From: Streptomyces flavofungini | GTDB taxonomy: Bacteria > Actinomycetota > Actinomycetes > Streptomycetales > Streptomycetaceae | Length of the DNA stretch: 64,000 nt | Reading direction: 5' to 3' | NCBI RefSeq assembly: GCF_030388665.1 | Contig: NZ_CP128846.1 | Span: forward strand, 7,142,501 to 7,206,500 | In this document: positions 1 to 9,261 of the stretch, in pieces | Layout of the letters: each line of letters begins with the position of its first letter | How positions within the stretch are numbered: the first letter of the stretch is position 1 | Program-made: the position numbers and the translations under genes | Notes under the pieces: model-generated | Told to the model about the DNA's origin: nothing | What the model saw: the letters and a program-made list of their open reading frames with translations, nothing else | Databases searched by the model: none

Positions 1-489
1 GCCGTCCTGCTCAACCGGCTCAGCGACGTCCTCACGTACACGACGGCCTACGAACGGCTCGCCCGCCCCCTCGGCCTGCTCGACGGCGAACGGCCCAACC
101 TGCTGCGGTTCGTCTTCACCGACGAGCGGGCCCGCACCGTCTTCCCCGAGTGGGACCGCGTCGCCGACGAGCAGATCGCGCACCTCAGGAACGAATCGCC
201 GATGATCGACCCCCATGTGGTGCAGTTCGTCGACGAGTTGACGGTGCTCGCGGGCGCGCCGTTCGCCGACCGTGTCGAGGCCGTGCCCGGCCTGCCGCGC
301 CGCAGCGGCGTGGAGCGCCTCGCGCACCCCGAGGTGGGCGCGCTGCGCCTGTCGTACGAGACGCTGGCGCTGCCCGACGTCGACGGTCAGCGCCTCCTCG
401 TCCACCTCCCGGCCGACGACGCCACCTCGGCGGCCCTGGACCAGCTCAACGGCCGCCAGCCCGGCGGCCTGCGCGCGGTCAGCGGCTGA
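1..489 (+). CDS. MmyB-like ligand-binding C-terminal part of an XRE-family regulator (5' truncated)
   Basis: The frame is open from base 1 and stops at 487-489, leaving 162 residues of a protein whose start lies outside the window. The segment NLLRFVFTDERART, then an acidic helix region, then GALRLSYETLALPD near the C-terminus match the MmyB-like ligand-binding domain that follows an N-terminal helix-turn-helix in many Streptomyces transcriptional regulators. The DNA-binding half is not visible here. It converges on the sugar kinase gene with a 14-base gap. Family assignment comes from recognised motifs; the ligand and target are unknown. Confidence 0.75.
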   Translation, partial: AVLLNRLSDVLTYTTAYERLARPLGLLDGERPNLLRFVFTDERARTVFPEWDRVADEQIAHLRNESPMIDPHVVQFVDELTVLAGAPFADRVEAVPGLPRRSGVERLAHPEVGALRLSYETLALPDVDGQRLLVHLPADDATSAALDQLNGRQPGGLRAVSG

Positions 490-503
490 GGCCCGTCCGC
501 GCC

Positions 504-1442
504 TCAGCGGCCCGCGCCCCCGTCCACCTCCCGCGCGTACGGCGGCTCCGCCCCCGCCCGTGAGCACGTGACCGCCGCCGCGCGGGCCGCGAAGCGCAGC
601 ACCTCGGCCCAGGCGTCGCCATCGAGCCCCGCCGCCGTCCGCGCGGACAGGGCGTCCCGCGCGGCCAGGGAGTGCAGCAGCGCCGCGTTCACCGTGTCGC
701 CCGCGCCGATCGTGTCCACGACGTCGACCGGAACGCCGGGCACCGAGACCTCACCGCAGGCGCGCGTGAAGACGGACAGGCCCTCGCCGCCCCGCGTCAC
801 CACCACGGCCGCCGGGCCCGACGCCAGCCACTCCTCGGGCGTGCCGCCCAGCCAGCGGGCGTCCTCCTCGGACAGCTTCAGGAGCGCCACCGACGGCAGC
901 CAGCTCTTGAACCGGGCACGGTAGGCGTCCGCGTCGGCGATGAGTCCGGCGCGGATGTTGGGGTCGAGCGCCGTGAAGACGCCGCGGGCCGCCTCGCGCC
1001 GCATCAGCTCCTCGTACGCGCTCGCGCCCGGCTCCAGGACGAGCGAGCAGGTCCCGAAGGACATCGCCCGGACCCGGTCCGGGACCCGGCGGGGCACGGC
1101 GAAGAGCCGGTCGGCGGTGCCGTCCACGTAGAAGGAGTACCCGGCCGAGCCGTCGGCGCCGATCGAGGCGACGGCCAGGGTCGTCGGCTCGGCGCCCCGC
1201 TGGACGTACGACACGTCGACGTCAGCCGCCCGCAGACCCGCGAGCAGCGCCTCTCCGAACGCGTCGAGCGAGACCCGGGAGCAGAAGGCGGTGGGGGAGC
1301 CGAGGCGGCCGAGGGCGATCGCCGTGTTGTAAGGGCCGCCGCCGAGGCGCGGCGCCAGGTCCGGCAGCACGGGGTGCCGCGCGTCCCGCGGCGCACCCTG
1401 CGGCACGAGGTCGATGAGGGCCTCACCTGCGACGACTATCAC
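504..1442 (-). CDS. PfkB/ribokinase-family carbohydrate kinase (fructokinase-like)
   Basis: A 312-residue cytosolic sugar kinase, the normal length for the family, which phosphorylates a sugar hydroxyl with ATP. It starts with MIVVAGEALIDL, has the substrate-side GGGPYN motif at residues 34-39, and the ATP-site signature DTIGAGDT at 243-250 with the catalytic Asp at 249. The MIVVAGEALID start and the lack of an effector domain resemble fructokinases, but substrate cannot be read from sequence alone. It stands alone, convergent with the regulator fragment and divergent from the Rieske lipoprotein gene. Confidence 0.85.
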   Translation of the reverse strand: MIVVAGEALIDLVPQGAPRDARHPVLPDLAPRLGGGPYNTAIALGRLGSPTAFCSRVSLDAFGEALLAGLRAADVDVSYVQRGAEPTTLAVASIGADGSAGYSFYVDGTADRLFAVPRRVPDRVRAMSFGTCSLVLEPGASAYEELMRREAARGVFTALDPNIRAGLIADADAYRARFKSWLPSVALLKLSEEDARWLGGTPEEWLASGPAAVVVTRGGEGLSVFTRACGEVSVPGVPVDVVDTIGAGDTVNAALLHSLAARDALSARTAAGLDGDAWAEVLRFAARAAAVTCSRAGAEPPYAREVDGGAGR

Positions 1443-1602
1443 TGACGGTTCCTTCCCGGCGTGCGGCTCCGGCGGTCCGGCGGTCGGGCCCGCGGACGTT
1501 CGCGCGCCCTGGAGCCCCGGCCTCCGCCTGCGGACAGGCTAGGGCCTGACCCGGCGGGCGCGGCCGATGCGGGCGGCACTCGGGCACCGCCGCGCCCCAC
1601 CC

Positions 1603-1670
1603 GGTCACGGGGTACCCGGGCCCGACCGTGCCACCTGGTCACGGGGCACCCGGGCCCGACCGTGCCATCC
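1603..1670. repeat. Two direct copies of a 34-bp GC-rich unit
   Basis: Units at 1603-1636 and 1637-1670 begin GGTCACGGGG and share about 31 of 34 bases, each containing CCCGGGCCCGACCGTGCCA. They lie in the 295-base space between the divergent sugar kinase and Rieske genes, ahead of the latter. No convincing promoter is seen in this gap. Likely a local tandem duplication; any role is unknown. Confidence 0.7.
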
Positions 1671-1737
1671 GGCCCCACGACACCCCACCGGTAAGGTCAT
1701 GATTCGTCGCCGAACCAGCCTGACCTGTGGAGACTTC

Positions 1738-2157
1738 ATGCCCGGCACGTCCCCCGCCCGCCGCACCGTGCTGCGCGCGGCTGCCCTCGCCCCGGCCGTG
1801 GGGCTCGGGCTCACCGCCTGCTCCTCCGGCGGCAACGGCAGCCGTTCCGCGCCGACCGAGCCGGTGGACCTCGGCGCGGCCGACGCGGTTCCTGTGGGCG
1901 GATCGAAGCTCTACCCGGACGAGAACGTGGTGGTCAGCCGGATCGCCGACGACGAGTACAAGGCGTTCAGCAGCATCTGCACGCACGCCCGGTGCCCCAT
2001 CGAGAAGCTTCAGGGCGCCGAGCTGACCTGTCAGTGCCACGGCAGCCAGTTCGACGCGAGGAACGGCAAGGTGCTGCGCGAGCCCGCCGTGACACCCCTG
2101 GAGGAGCTGCCGGTGAAGGTCGCGGGCGGCAAGATCGTGGCGGGCCCGGGAGCCTGA
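1738..2157 (+). CDS. Rieske (2Fe-2S) Tat-dependent lipoprotein
   Basis: This 139-residue protein carries a twin-arginine signal (ARRTVLRAAA) followed by a lipobox (LTAC), so it is predicted to be folded with its cluster, exported by Tat and anchored outside the membrane. The mature part has both Rieske boxes, CTHARC and CQCHGSQFD, giving two Cys and two His ligands for a 2Fe-2S cluster. It is a small stand-alone electron-transfer protein, not a cytochrome bc1 subunit, which would be longer and have membrane helices. The start at 1738 is preferred because GTGGAG lies 6 bases upstream and it gives a normal Tat signal; an in-frame ATG at 1699 is less likely. Confidence 0.85.
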   Translation: MPGTSPARRTVLRAAALAPAVGLGLTACSSGGNGSRSAPTEPVDLGAADAVPVGGSKLYPDENVVVSRIADDEYKAFSSICTHARCPIEKLQGAELTCQCHGSQFDARNGKVLREPAVTPLEELPVKVAGGKIVAGPGA

Positions 2158-2161
2158 GGCG

Positions 2162-3133
2162 TCACTCCCAGTCCCAGCCGATGCCGATGATCCCGGCCCG
2201 CACCTGCGGCTCCACGAGGTGGACCGACCGATGGCTGCCGCTCAGCGTCAGCTCGCGCAGGCCCAGGCGGGGCGCGGCCGCCGAACGCTGTGTGAAGCGG
2301 TGGCAGCGGACGGGCAGGGTGCCCTCCGCGAAGCGGACCTGGAGGGCGTACTGGCCACCGGTGAAGCTGAAACCGCGCACGTACTCGGCGCTCGTCCCGG
2401 CCGTGCCGTCCTCGAAGCCGTAACAGAACAGGTGCGTGTCACCCGCGCGCAGCCGGGCGTCGAACAGCAGCTCGGCGACCAGGACACCCGTGTCGTGGTG
2501 CCAGCGCACCCGGCCGGTGCGGCAGTTCTCCAGGGCCCGCACCTCCATCCGCTCCGGGGCGCAGCCGGGGTCCCCGTGGTGGATGGCCAGATAGCGGTCG
2601 ATCCCGTCCGTGTGGGCGCGTACGACATGCTGGGAATCGCGTCCCAGCAGCTCACGATGGGCGCCTATGCGTATGCGCTCATGGTGGCCGACGGTGTGCA
2701 GGCCGCCGTCGAGCGGGGACTCCAGGTCCGCGAGGAGCTTCTGCAGGACGTCGGAGGCCTCCACCAGGGAACGGTAAGAACGGGCCGCGGGGCGTTCGGT
2801 GTTGATACGCTCCTCGGCCTGGGCGAGCAGCCGGATGAGTGATTCCTCCGGCAGCCGCAGGATCTCCTCGAGGGCGCGTACGGCCCGTAGTGACTCGGCG
2901 CGCTGAGGGCGGCGCGCGCCCTGTTGCCAGTAGCTCAGACTGGTCACGCCGACGTGGACGCCCGCGCGGGCGAGATGGTGGCGCACGCGTTGCAGGGGCA
3001 GGCGCCGGGCGGCGATGGCGGCGCGCAGGGCGACGTGGAACGGGCCGGTGCGCAGGGCGGTGGCGAGGTCTGCCGGGGTGTCGTCCGCGACGGGCGTCGC
3101 GTGGGGCGTTGTGTGGGGGGTCACGTTCCGCAC
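2162..3133 (-). CDS. XRE-family helix-turn-helix transcriptional regulator
   Basis: A 323-residue protein beginning with GTG at 3133, with AAGGA about six bases upstream. Residues 25-95 form a degenerate Cro/CI-type helix-turn-helix with the segment SLSYWQQGARRPQ that is typical of Streptomyces XRE regulators. The remaining 220 residues are a conserved C-terminal region of unknown ligand. It is divergent from the secreted cysteine protease gene, and the shared spacer contains a perfect palindrome and several GTTCAC motifs. It may therefore control itself and its neighbour, which is inference. Confidence 0.75.
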   Translation of the reverse strand: MRNVTPHTTPHATPVADDTPADLATALRTGPFHVALRAAIAARRLPLQRVRHHLARAGVHVGVTSLSYWQQGARRPQRAESLRAVRALEEILRLPEESLIRLLAQAEERINTERPAARSYRSLVEASDVLQKLLADLESPLDGGLHTVGHHERIRIGAHRELLGRDSQHVVRAHTDGIDRYLAIHHGDPGCAPERMEVRALENCRTGRVRWHHDTGVLVAELLFDARLRAGDTHLFCYGFEDGTAGTSAEYVRGFSFTGGQYALQVRFAEGTLPVRCHRFTQRSAAAPRLGLRELTLSGSHRSVHLVEPQVRAGIIGIGWDWE

Positions 3134-3147
3134 CGCAGGTCCTTTCT

Positions 3148-3159
3148 GTGAACGTTCAC
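3148..3159. promoter_or_regulatory. Perfect 12-bp palindrome, candidate operator of the XRE regulator
   Basis: GTGAACGTTCAC reads identically on both strands and sits 15-26 bases before the GTG start of the XRE gene. The hexamer GTTCAC recurs near 3220 and 3239 in the same spacer. The position fits an autoregulatory operator; binding is not demonstrated. Confidence 0.45.
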
Positions 3160-3243
3160 TCCGGCCGCGCGGGTGTACGCCCCGGTCGAAGCGGGTGGCC
3201 AGGTGAGCGTGCGAGCGGCGTTCACAGATGTACGCCGTTGTTC

Positions 3244-3303
3244 ACGCTTCAAACCATGCCGCATTGAAGCGTGTTGACCTGCACTGGACAACACCTGATG
3301 CTC
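3244..3303 (+). promoter_or_regulatory. Inverted repeat and probable promoter of the secreted protease gene
   Basis: ACGCTTCAA at 3244-3252 and TTGAAGCGT at 3264-3272 form a perfect 9-bp inverted repeat with an 11-base spacer. It directly abuts a good -35 hexamer, TTGACC at 3274-3279. A weak -10, GATGCT at 3298-3303, lies 18 bases further. This would start transcription about 50 bases before the protease gene, with the repeat placed as an activator or repressor site. Confidence 0.4.
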
Positions 3304-3364
3304 AATCGCAGCGTCCGGACGCGCTCCTCCACATCCCACCCCCACTCCGCTCGGGAGGAACGCG

Positions 3365-4012
3365 ATGCACCACTCCACCCGCGGATCGAGCCGTCGCAGA
3401 CGGCTGTCCGCACTGGCCGTCGCCGCGGCGGCCTTCCTCGCCGTACCGGCGGCCACCGCCGCCGCGGCACCCCACGACACGTCGTCGACCGTCGCTCCGG
3501 CCGCCTCGGGAGCGGCCGACCCGTCGGTCCTCGCCGCCAAGCGCCTGAACATCACGATGCAGGCGCAACAGAAGACCAACTGGTGCTGGGCCGCGGCGGG
3601 CAACACCATCGCCACGTACCTCGGCAGGAACTACAGCCAGAACCAGTTCTGCAACGCCGCCTTCGGCCGCAACCAGAACACCGAGTGCCCCAACAACCAG
3701 GCCACCCTCGGCAACGTCCAGACCGGCCTCCGCTGGGCGGGCATCAACTCCGGTTCTTACGTCACCGGCTGGCTGCGCTACCCCACCGTGCAGTCCGAGA
3801 TCAACGCGAACCGGCCCGTCGAGACCCGCATCCAGTGGTCCAACGGCGGCGGCCACATGCACGTCATCTACGGCTACGACACCGCCAACAGCTGGGTGTA
3901 CTGGGGCGACCCGTGGCCATCGAGCGACCGCTACAACTGGGCGTCCCACGGCTGGTACGTCAACAACAGCACCTTCTCCTGGACCCACTCGCTGTACCGG
4001 ATAGGGGCGTGA
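3365..4012 (+). CDS. Secreted papain-like cysteine protease (C70/C39-like fold)
   Basis: A 215-residue exported protein. An Arg-rich N-terminus and an Ala-rich hydrophobic stretch to about residue 35 form a signal peptide. The mature part opens with QAQQKTNWCWAAAGN, the oxyanion Gln and nucleophile Cys74 seen in papain-like AvrRpt2-type (C70) proteases. His164 or His166 in GGGHMHVIYGY and Asp in YWGDPW complete a plausible catalytic set. GGGAGGA lies about seven bases before the ATG. The next gene follows immediately, so the two are probably co-transcribed. Substrate is unknown; a secreted processing or competition protease is possible. Confidence 0.75.
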   Translation: MHHSTRGSSRRRRLSALAVAAAAFLAVPAATAAAAPHDTSSTVAPAASGAADPSVLAAKRLNITMQAQQKTNWCWAAAGNTIATYLGRNYSQNQFCNAAFGRNQNTECPNNQATLGNVQTGLRWAGINSGSYVTGWLRYPTVQSEINANRPVETRIQWSNGGGHMHVIYGYDTANSWVYWGDPWPSSDRYNWASHGWYVNNSTFSWTHSLYRIGA

Positions 4013-4017
4013 GAGCG

Positions 4018-4950
4018 ATGACCAGTCCCCTTTCTCGCGGTCCCGTTCCCTCCGGTCGTCCTTCCGGCCGGGCTTCTTCCGGTCGTGCTTCTTCCGGTCG
4101 CGCGCTGAAGGCCGTGCTCGCGGGCTCGGCCGCCACCCTGCTCCTCGGCCTCGCGGCCCCGCACGCCACGGCCGACTCCGGCCCGGCCGCGAAGCCCGCG
4201 CCGCCCGCGCCCTCAGCCCCCTCGGACGCCGCCCGCGGCGCCGCACACGACGCGGCCGAGGCCCCGAAGACCCTCGACACGCTGTCCCGCTTCTTCGCCC
4301 GCGAGGGAGCCGTCACGAAGGCCGCGGCCGAGCCGCGCGTGGCAGGCGACAAGGCCGTGCCCGTCTACTACTTGTCGCCCGACTTCGTCGCCGGCAAGAA
4401 GGACGCCCCCGTCGCCCGTATGGAGTTCCTGGCCAGCAAGGCGGTCTCCTCCGACGGCCAGGAGGCATCGCTCTGGTCCGTCCGGCAGGCAGGCTCCTGG
4501 AAGATCGTGAACATCGCCACCGGGGACGACGAGACCCACTACGCGCGCGTGGGTGCCGACAAGCTCCCCGGAGGCACCGTCTTCCACGAGCCGCAGATCA
4601 ACGGCTGGTACGTCACCAAGGGGGCGCGCGTCCTGCCGCTCGACAAGGACGCCGTGCGCGCGGTCGGCGCGCAGGGGACCTCGACCGACGCCTACCGCAA
4701 GCGGGTCCAGAAGGCGTACGGGGACAAACTGCCGGGGTCGGCGTACGCCAAGTCGGGCAAGGCGGGCGGCTACTCCGAGGAACCGGCGGCCGAGTCGGCC
4801 AAGGCGGGCGGGGCGCCCGAGTCCGCCTCGTCCTCCTCCTCCGACGGGGCGGTCACCGTCGCCTCCACCGTGGCCGGAGCCGGGGCGCTGGTCGCCCTCG
4901 GCCTGTCCGGCGCGGCCCTGCTCCGGCGTCGTTCCCGCCGCCTGAGCTGA
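4018..4950 (+). CDS. Secreted, C-terminally membrane-anchored protein of unknown function (protease partner)
   Basis: About 310 residues. The N-terminus has Ser/Gly/Arg repeats (RASSGRASSGRA) before a hydrophobic signal segment ending near ATA. A roughly 180-residue extracellular domain follows, then a Ser/Gly linker, one hydrophobic helix (VAGAGALVALGLSGAALL) and an Arg-rich cytoplasmic tail. No known family is recognised. It begins 5 bases after the cysteine protease stop; an in-frame GTG at 4009 overlaps that stop by coupling geometry, so the true start may be 4009. The tight pairing suggests substrate, inhibitor or anchor of the protease, which is inference. Confidence 0.7.
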   Translation: MTSPLSRGPVPSGRPSGRASSGRASSGRALKAVLAGSAATLLLGLAAPHATADSGPAAKPAPPAPSAPSDAARGAAHDAAEAPKTLDTLSRFFAREGAVTKAAAEPRVAGDKAVPVYYLSPDFVAGKKDAPVARMEFLASKAVSSDGQEASLWSVRQAGSWKIVNIATGDDETHYARVGADKLPGGTVFHEPQINGWYVTKGARVLPLDKDAVRAVGAQGTSTDAYRKRVQKAYGDKLPGSAYAKSGKAGGYSEEPAAESAKAGGAPESASSSSSDGAVTVASTVAGAGALVALGLSGAALLRRRSRRLS

Positions 4951-5159
4951 CCTGGCCCCGGCCGCCGGCCGGGACGTTTCCCGCACCCGCCCGCCCCGCA
5001 CAGGGCGGGCGGGTGCACCGTGAGCGGTCGCCCGGACGCGCCGGGGCCGGGGGAGAGAAGCGGACGCGCTGAAGCGGGCGAGAAGAGCGCACGGCCCGAG
5101 CCTCGGCGCCGCACGGCCGCCGCCACTGACTGTCACTGCTCGCCAGTAGGCTGTCCGAC
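4951..5159. other. Intergenic region before uvrC
   Basis: This 209-base gap holds a GC-rich inverted stretch (CCCGCCCGCC near 4986 and GGGCGGGCGGG near 5001) that may act as a terminator for the anchored protein gene. Next to uvrC is a -10-like TAGGCT. No gene is seen. Confidence 0.4.
5147..5152 (+). promoter_or_regulatory. Probable -10 element of a leaderless uvrC transcript
   Basis: TAGGCT matches the TANNNT pattern and ends seven bases before the uvrC ATG, so transcription would begin at or next to the start codon. No Shine-Dalgarno sequence is visible before the ATG. A CTGACT hexamer lies 15 bases upstream of the -10, closer than usual. Confidence 0.45.
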
Positions 5160-7316
5160 ATGGCCGACCCTTCCAGCTACCGCCCCAAGCCGGGACAGAT
5201 CCCCGACTCGCCGGGGGTCTACAAGTTCCGCGACGAGCACCGCCGGGTGATCTACGTCGGGAAGGCCAAGAGCCTGCGCCAGCGCCTGGCGAGCTACTTC
5301 CAGGACCTGGCGAACCTCCACCCGCGCACGGCCACGATGGTGACGACGGCGGCCTCCGTCGAGTGGACCGTCGTCGCCACGGAGACCGCGGCGCTCCAGC
5401 TGGAGTACACCTGGATCAAGGAGTACGACCCGCGCTTCAACGTCAAGTACCGCGACGACAAGAGCTACCCGTACCTCGCGGTGACGATGAACGAGCAGTT
5501 CCCGCGCGTGCAGGTGATGCGCGGTCAGAAGAAGAAGGGCGTGCGCTACTTCGGTCCCTACGGCCACGCGTGGGCGATCCGCGACACCGTGGACCTGCTC
5601 CTGCGCGTGTTCCCGGTCCGCACCTGCTCCGCCGGGGTCTTCAAGAACGCCGCCCGCACGGGCCGCCCCTGCCTGCTCGGCTACATCGGCAAGTGCTCGG
5701 CGCCCTGCGTGGACCGGGTCTCCGCCGAGGAGCACCGCGAACTGGCCGAGGACTTCTGCGAGTTCATGACCGGCCGCACGGGGACGTACATCCGGCGCCT
5801 GGAGCGGCAGATGACGGACGCCGCCGAGGACATGGAGTACGAGCGCGCGGCCCGGCTGCGCGACGACATAGACGCCCTCAAGAAGGCGATGGAGAAGAGC
5901 GCCGTCGTCCTCGCCGACGCCACCGACGCCGACCTGATCGCCGTCGCCGAGGACGAGCTGGAGGCGGCCGTCCAGATCTTCCACGTGCGCGGCGGACGCG
6001 TGCGCGGCCAGCGCGGCTGGGTCACCGACAAAGTCGAGGCGGTCACCACCGCCGACCTCGTGGAACACGCGCTCCAGCAGCTCTACGGAGAGGAGACGGG
6101 CGACTCCGTCCCCAAGGAGGTGCTCGTCCCCGCCCTGCCGGACCCCGTCGAGCCGGTCCAGGAGTGGCTCACCCAGCGCCGCGGGTCGAACGTGTCCCTG
6201 CGGATCCCGCAGCGCGGCGACAAGAAGGCCCTCATGGAGACCGTCGCGCGCAACGCCCAGCAGTCCCTCGTGCTGCACAAGACCAAGCGCGCCTCCGACC
6301 TCACGACCCGCTCCCGCGCCCTGGAGGAGATCGCGGCCGCCCTGGAGCTCGACAGCGCGCCCCTGCGCATCGAGTGCTACGACATCTCCCACCTCCAGGG
6401 CGACGACGTCGTCGCCTCCATGGTCGTCTTCGAGGACGGCCTCGCCCGCAAGAGCGAGTACCGCCGCTTCCAGATCAAGGGCTTCGAGGGGCAGGACGAC
6501 GTCCGGTCCATGCACGAAGTGCTCACCCGGCGCTTCCGGCGCTATCTGGCCGAGAAGGAGAAGACGGGGGAGTGGTCCCCGGAACAGGCTCAGGAGAGCC
6601 TCACCGAGGAGGACGGGCGGCCCAAGAAGTTCGCGTACCCGCCGCAGCTCGTCGTCGTCGACGGCGGCCAGCCGCAGGTCGCCGCCGCCCAGCGGGCCCT
6701 GGACGAGCTGGGCATCGACGACATCGCCGTCTGCGGCCTCGCCAAGCGCCTGGAAGAGGTCTGGGTGCCCGGCGAGGACGACCCGGTGATCCTGCCGCGC
6801 ACCAGCGAGGGGCTCTACCTGCTCCAGCGGGTGCGCGACGAGGCGCACCGGTTCGCGATCGGCTACCAGCGGTCGAAGCGGACCAAACGCTTCAAGGCGA
6901 GCCCGTTGGACGCGGTGCCCGGCCTGGGCGAGGCTCGCAAACAGACACTGATCAAGCACTTCGGTTCGGTGAAGAAGCTCCGGTCCGCGACCATCGACCA
7001 GATCTGCGAGGTCCCGGGCATAGGCCGCAAGACGGCGGAGGCCGTCCTCGCGGCCTTCGCCCAGGCCGTCCCGGCGGCGCCCGCGGTGAACACCGCGACT
7101 GGAGAGATCATGGAAGAGGAGGAACCCGCGACGGCGGGTGACTCCGGCCACGGCGAGCAGCCCGCACCCGCGGGAGACTCGTCCGACGGCGGCGGGCATT
7201 CCGCACCGGCGGAAGACTCGCACGGCGACGGGCCCGACACGACCGGGGCCCCGAGCGACAGCGAGGCGCCCACGCGCGTGGGCGCCGCACGGACACGACG
7301 GGGGATGGAGACATGA
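5160..7316 (+). CDS. uvrC: Excinuclease ABC subunit UvrC
   Basis: UvrC makes both incisions around a DNA lesion after UvrB loading in nucleotide excision repair. The 718-residue protein has an N-terminal GIY-YIG nuclease (GVY at 19-21, YVG at 32-34, Arg40), a UVR motif that contacts UvrB around 215-245, an RNase H-like nuclease beginning near ECYDISH at about 405, and a helix-hairpin-helix pair around 585-632. After the HhH comes an 80-residue low-complexity tail rich in Glu, Ala, Pro and Gly, common in Streptomyces UvrC and absent from E. coli. The next gene starts inside its stop codon, making it head of an operon with rapZ, yvcK and whiA. Confidence 0.97.
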   Translation: MADPSSYRPKPGQIPDSPGVYKFRDEHRRVIYVGKAKSLRQRLASYFQDLANLHPRTATMVTTAASVEWTVVATETAALQLEYTWIKEYDPRFNVKYRDDKSYPYLAVTMNEQFPRVQVMRGQKKKGVRYFGPYGHAWAIRDTVDLLLRVFPVRTCSAGVFKNAARTGRPCLLGYIGKCSAPCVDRVSAEEHRELAEDFCEFMTGRTGTYIRRLERQMTDAAEDMEYERAARLRDDIDALKKAMEKSAVVLADATDADLIAVAEDELEAAVQIFHVRGGRVRGQRGWVTDKVEAVTTADLVEHALQQLYGEETGDSVPKEVLVPALPDPVEPVQEWLTQRRGSNVSLRIPQRGDKKALMETVARNAQQSLVLHKTKRASDLTTRSRALEEIAAALELDSAPLRIECYDISHLQGDDVVASMVVFEDGLARKSEYRRFQIKGFEGQDDVRSMHEVLTRRFRRYLAEKEKTGEWSPEQAQESLTEEDGRPKKFAYPPQLVVVDGGQPQVAAAQRALDELGIDDIAVCGLAKRLEEVWVPGEDDPVILPRTSEGLYLLQRVRDEAHRFAIGYQRSKRTKRFKASPLDAVPGLGEARKQTLIKHFGSVKKLRSATIDQICEVPGIGRKTAEAVLAAFAQAVPAAPAVNTATGEIMEEEEPATAGDSGHGEQPAPAGDSSDGGGHSAPAEDSHGDGPDTTGAPSDSEAPTRVGAARTRRGMET

Positions 7317-8248
7317 GCGAGCACGACGAAGGCGGAACACAAGTGAGTACGGGCACGACCATCGAACCGGGCGAAGCCGCGGAGGCGGCCATCCCCGAGC
7401 TGGTGATCATCTCCGGGATGTCCGGCGCGGGTCGCTCCACGGCCGCGAAGTGCCTGGAGGACCTCGGCTGGTTCGTCGTCGACAACCTGCCGCCCGCGCT
7501 GATCCCCACCATGGTGGAGCTGGGCGCCCGCTCCCAGGGCAACGTCGCGCGCATCGCGGTCGTCGTCGACGTCCGCGGCCGCCGCTTCTTCGACAACCTG
7601 CGCCAGTCCCTCGCGGACCTGGAGTCCAAGCACGTCACCCGGCGCATCGTGTTCCTGGAGTCCTCCGACGACGCCCTGGTGCGCCGCTTCGAGTCGGTGC
7701 GCCGCCCGCACCCGCTGCAGGGCGACGGCCGCATCGTCGACGGCATCGCGGCCGAGCGCGAGCTCCTGCGCGAGCTGCGCGGCGACGCCGACCTGGTCAT
7801 CGACACCTCCAGCCTGAACGTGCACGAGCTGCGCGCCAAGATGGACGCCCAGTTCGCGGGCGACGAGGAGCCCGAGCTGCGGGCCACGGTCATGTCCTTC
7901 GGCTTCAAGTACGGCCTGCCGGTCGACGCCGACCTCGTCGTCGACATGCGCTTCCTGCCCAACCCGCACTGGGTCCCCGAGCTGCGCCCCTACACCGGGC
8001 TCAACGAGGAGGTGTCGGCGTACGTCTTCAACCAGCCCGGCGCCAAGGAGTTCCTCGACCGCTACACCGAACTGCTCCAGCTGATCGCCGCGGGCTACCG
8101 CCGCGAGGGCAAGCGGTACGTGACCATCGCCGTGGGCTGTACGGGCGGCAAGCACCGCTCCGTCGCCACGTCGGAGAAGCTGGCGGCCCGACTGACCGCC
8201 GCCGGGATCGAGACCGTCCTCGTCCACCGGGACATGGGGCGCGAATGA
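7313..8248 (+). CDS. rapZ: RapZ/YvcJ-family P-loop nucleotide-binding protein
   Basis: A 311-residue ATP/GTP-binding protein. Walker A (GMSGAGRS) spans residues 35-42 and the conserved C-terminal RapZ block [13 protein letters not shown] lies near 271-283. In E. coli RapZ is an RNase adaptor for GlmZ in amino-sugar control; the function in actinobacteria is not settled. Its ATG overlaps the uvrC stop (ATGA), and its own stop overlaps the yvcK start in the same way, so the genes are translationally coupled. An N-terminal extension of about 28 residues before the first strand is normal for Streptomyces. Confidence 0.95.
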   Translation: MSEHDEGGTQVSTGTTIEPGEAAEAAIPELVIISGMSGAGRSTAAKCLEDLGWFVVDNLPPALIPTMVELGARSQGNVARIAVVVDVRGRRFFDNLRQSLADLESKHVTRRIVFLESSDDALVRRFESVRRPHPLQGDGRIVDGIAAERELLRELRGDADLVIDTSSLNVHELRAKMDAQFAGDEEPELRATVMSFGFKYGLPVDADLVVDMRFLPNPHWVPELRPYTGLNEEVSAYVFNQPGAKEFLDRYTELLQLIAAGYRREGKRYVTIAVGCTGGKHRSVATSEKLAARLTAAGIETVLVHRDMGRE

Positions 8249-9261
8249 AGCCCAACCGCCGGGTGCTCCGCCTGAACCGCCTGGGCCGCAAGCGGGGCAC
8301 CCAGCCCAAGGTCGTCGCCCTCGGCGGCGGCATGGGCCTGTCCGCGTCGCTCGCCGCGCTGCGCCGCATCACCGGCGACCTCACCGCCGTGGTGACGGTC
8401 GCCGACGACGGCGGCTCCAGCGGGCGGCTGCGCGCCGAGCTGGGCGTGCTGCCGCCCGGCGACCTGCGCAAGGCCCTCGCCGCGCTGTGCGGCGACGACG
8501 ACTGGGGCCAGACCTGGTCCCGCGTCATCCAGCACCGCTTCCAGTCCCGCGGCGACCTGCACGAGCACGCGGTGGGCAATCTGCTGATCGTCGCCCTGTG
8601 GGAACAGCTCGGCGACCACGTCCAGGCCCTGGATCTGGTCGGCAGGCTGCTCGGCGCGCAGGGGCGCGTGCTGCCCATGTCCGCCGTGCCGCTGGAGCTC
8701 CAGGCCCTGGTCAAGGGCCACGACCCGGACCGCCCCGACGACGTGGACACCGTCCGCGGCCAGGCCACGGTCGCGCTCACCCCGGGTGAGGTGCAGTCCG
8801 TGCACGTCGTCCCGCAGGACCCGCCGGCCGTGCCGGAGGCCGTCGCCGCCGTCCTTGACGCCGACTGGGTGGTTCTCGGCCCCGGGTCCTGGTTCTCCTC
8901 GGTGATCCCGCACCTCCTGGTGCCGGAGCTGCTCGACGCGCTCACCGAGACCAAGGCCCGCCGGGTCCTCTCGCTGAACCTCGCGCCGCAACCCGGAGAA
9001 ACCGAAGGGTTCTCTCCGCAGCGTCATTTGGAGGTTTTGGCCCGACACGCCCCTAAACTCGCCCTGGACGTGGTGCTGGCCGACGAGGCCGCCGTGCCCG
9101 ACCGTGGATCTCTGACCGACGCCGCCAAGCGGTTCGGCGCCACGGTGGAGCTGGCGCCGGTGGCCCGCGAGGACGGCAGCCCCAAGCACGACCCGGAGCT
9201 GCTGGCCGCCGCGTACGACCGTATTTTTCGGATGCATGGAAGGATCGGCCCATGGCGATGA
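8245..9261 (+). CDS. yvcK: YvcK/CofD-family gluconeogenesis factor
   Basis: A 338-residue cytosolic protein of the YvcK group, which in Bacillus and Mycobacterium (CuvA) binds UDP-sugars and links carbon metabolism to cell-wall synthesis. The nucleotide-binding loop [10 protein letters not shown] is near residues 24-33, [10 protein letters not shown] near 54-63, and [11 protein letters not shown] in the C-terminal half, all typical of the family. It starts at ATG 8245 inside the rapZ stop and runs 10 bases into whiA. The gene neighbourhood rapZ-yvcK-whiA is conserved across Gram-positive bacteria and supports the call. Confidence 0.95.
   Translation: MKPNRRVLRLNRLGRKRGTQPKVVALGGGMGLSASLAALRRITGDLTAVVTVADDGGSSGRLRAELGVLPPGDLRKALAALCGDDDWGQTWSRVIQHRFQSRGDLHEHAVGNLLIVALWEQLGDHVQALDLVGRLLGAQGRVLPMSAVPLELQALVKGHDPDRPDDVDTVRGQATVALTPGEVQSVHVVPQDPPAVPEAVAAVLDADWVVLGPGSWFSSVIPHLLVPELLDALTETKARRVLSLNLAPQPGETEGFSPQRHLEVLARHAPKLALDVVLADEAAVPDRGSLTDAAKRFGATVELAPVAREDGSPKHDPELLAAAYDRIFRMHGRIGPWR

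Noticed and set aside
5133..7340. 735-codon open frame on the minus strand opposite uvrC
   Set aside because: It is the antisense shadow of uvrC: composition is Arg/Leu/Gly-rich without motifs, and the plus strand encodes every UvrC domain.
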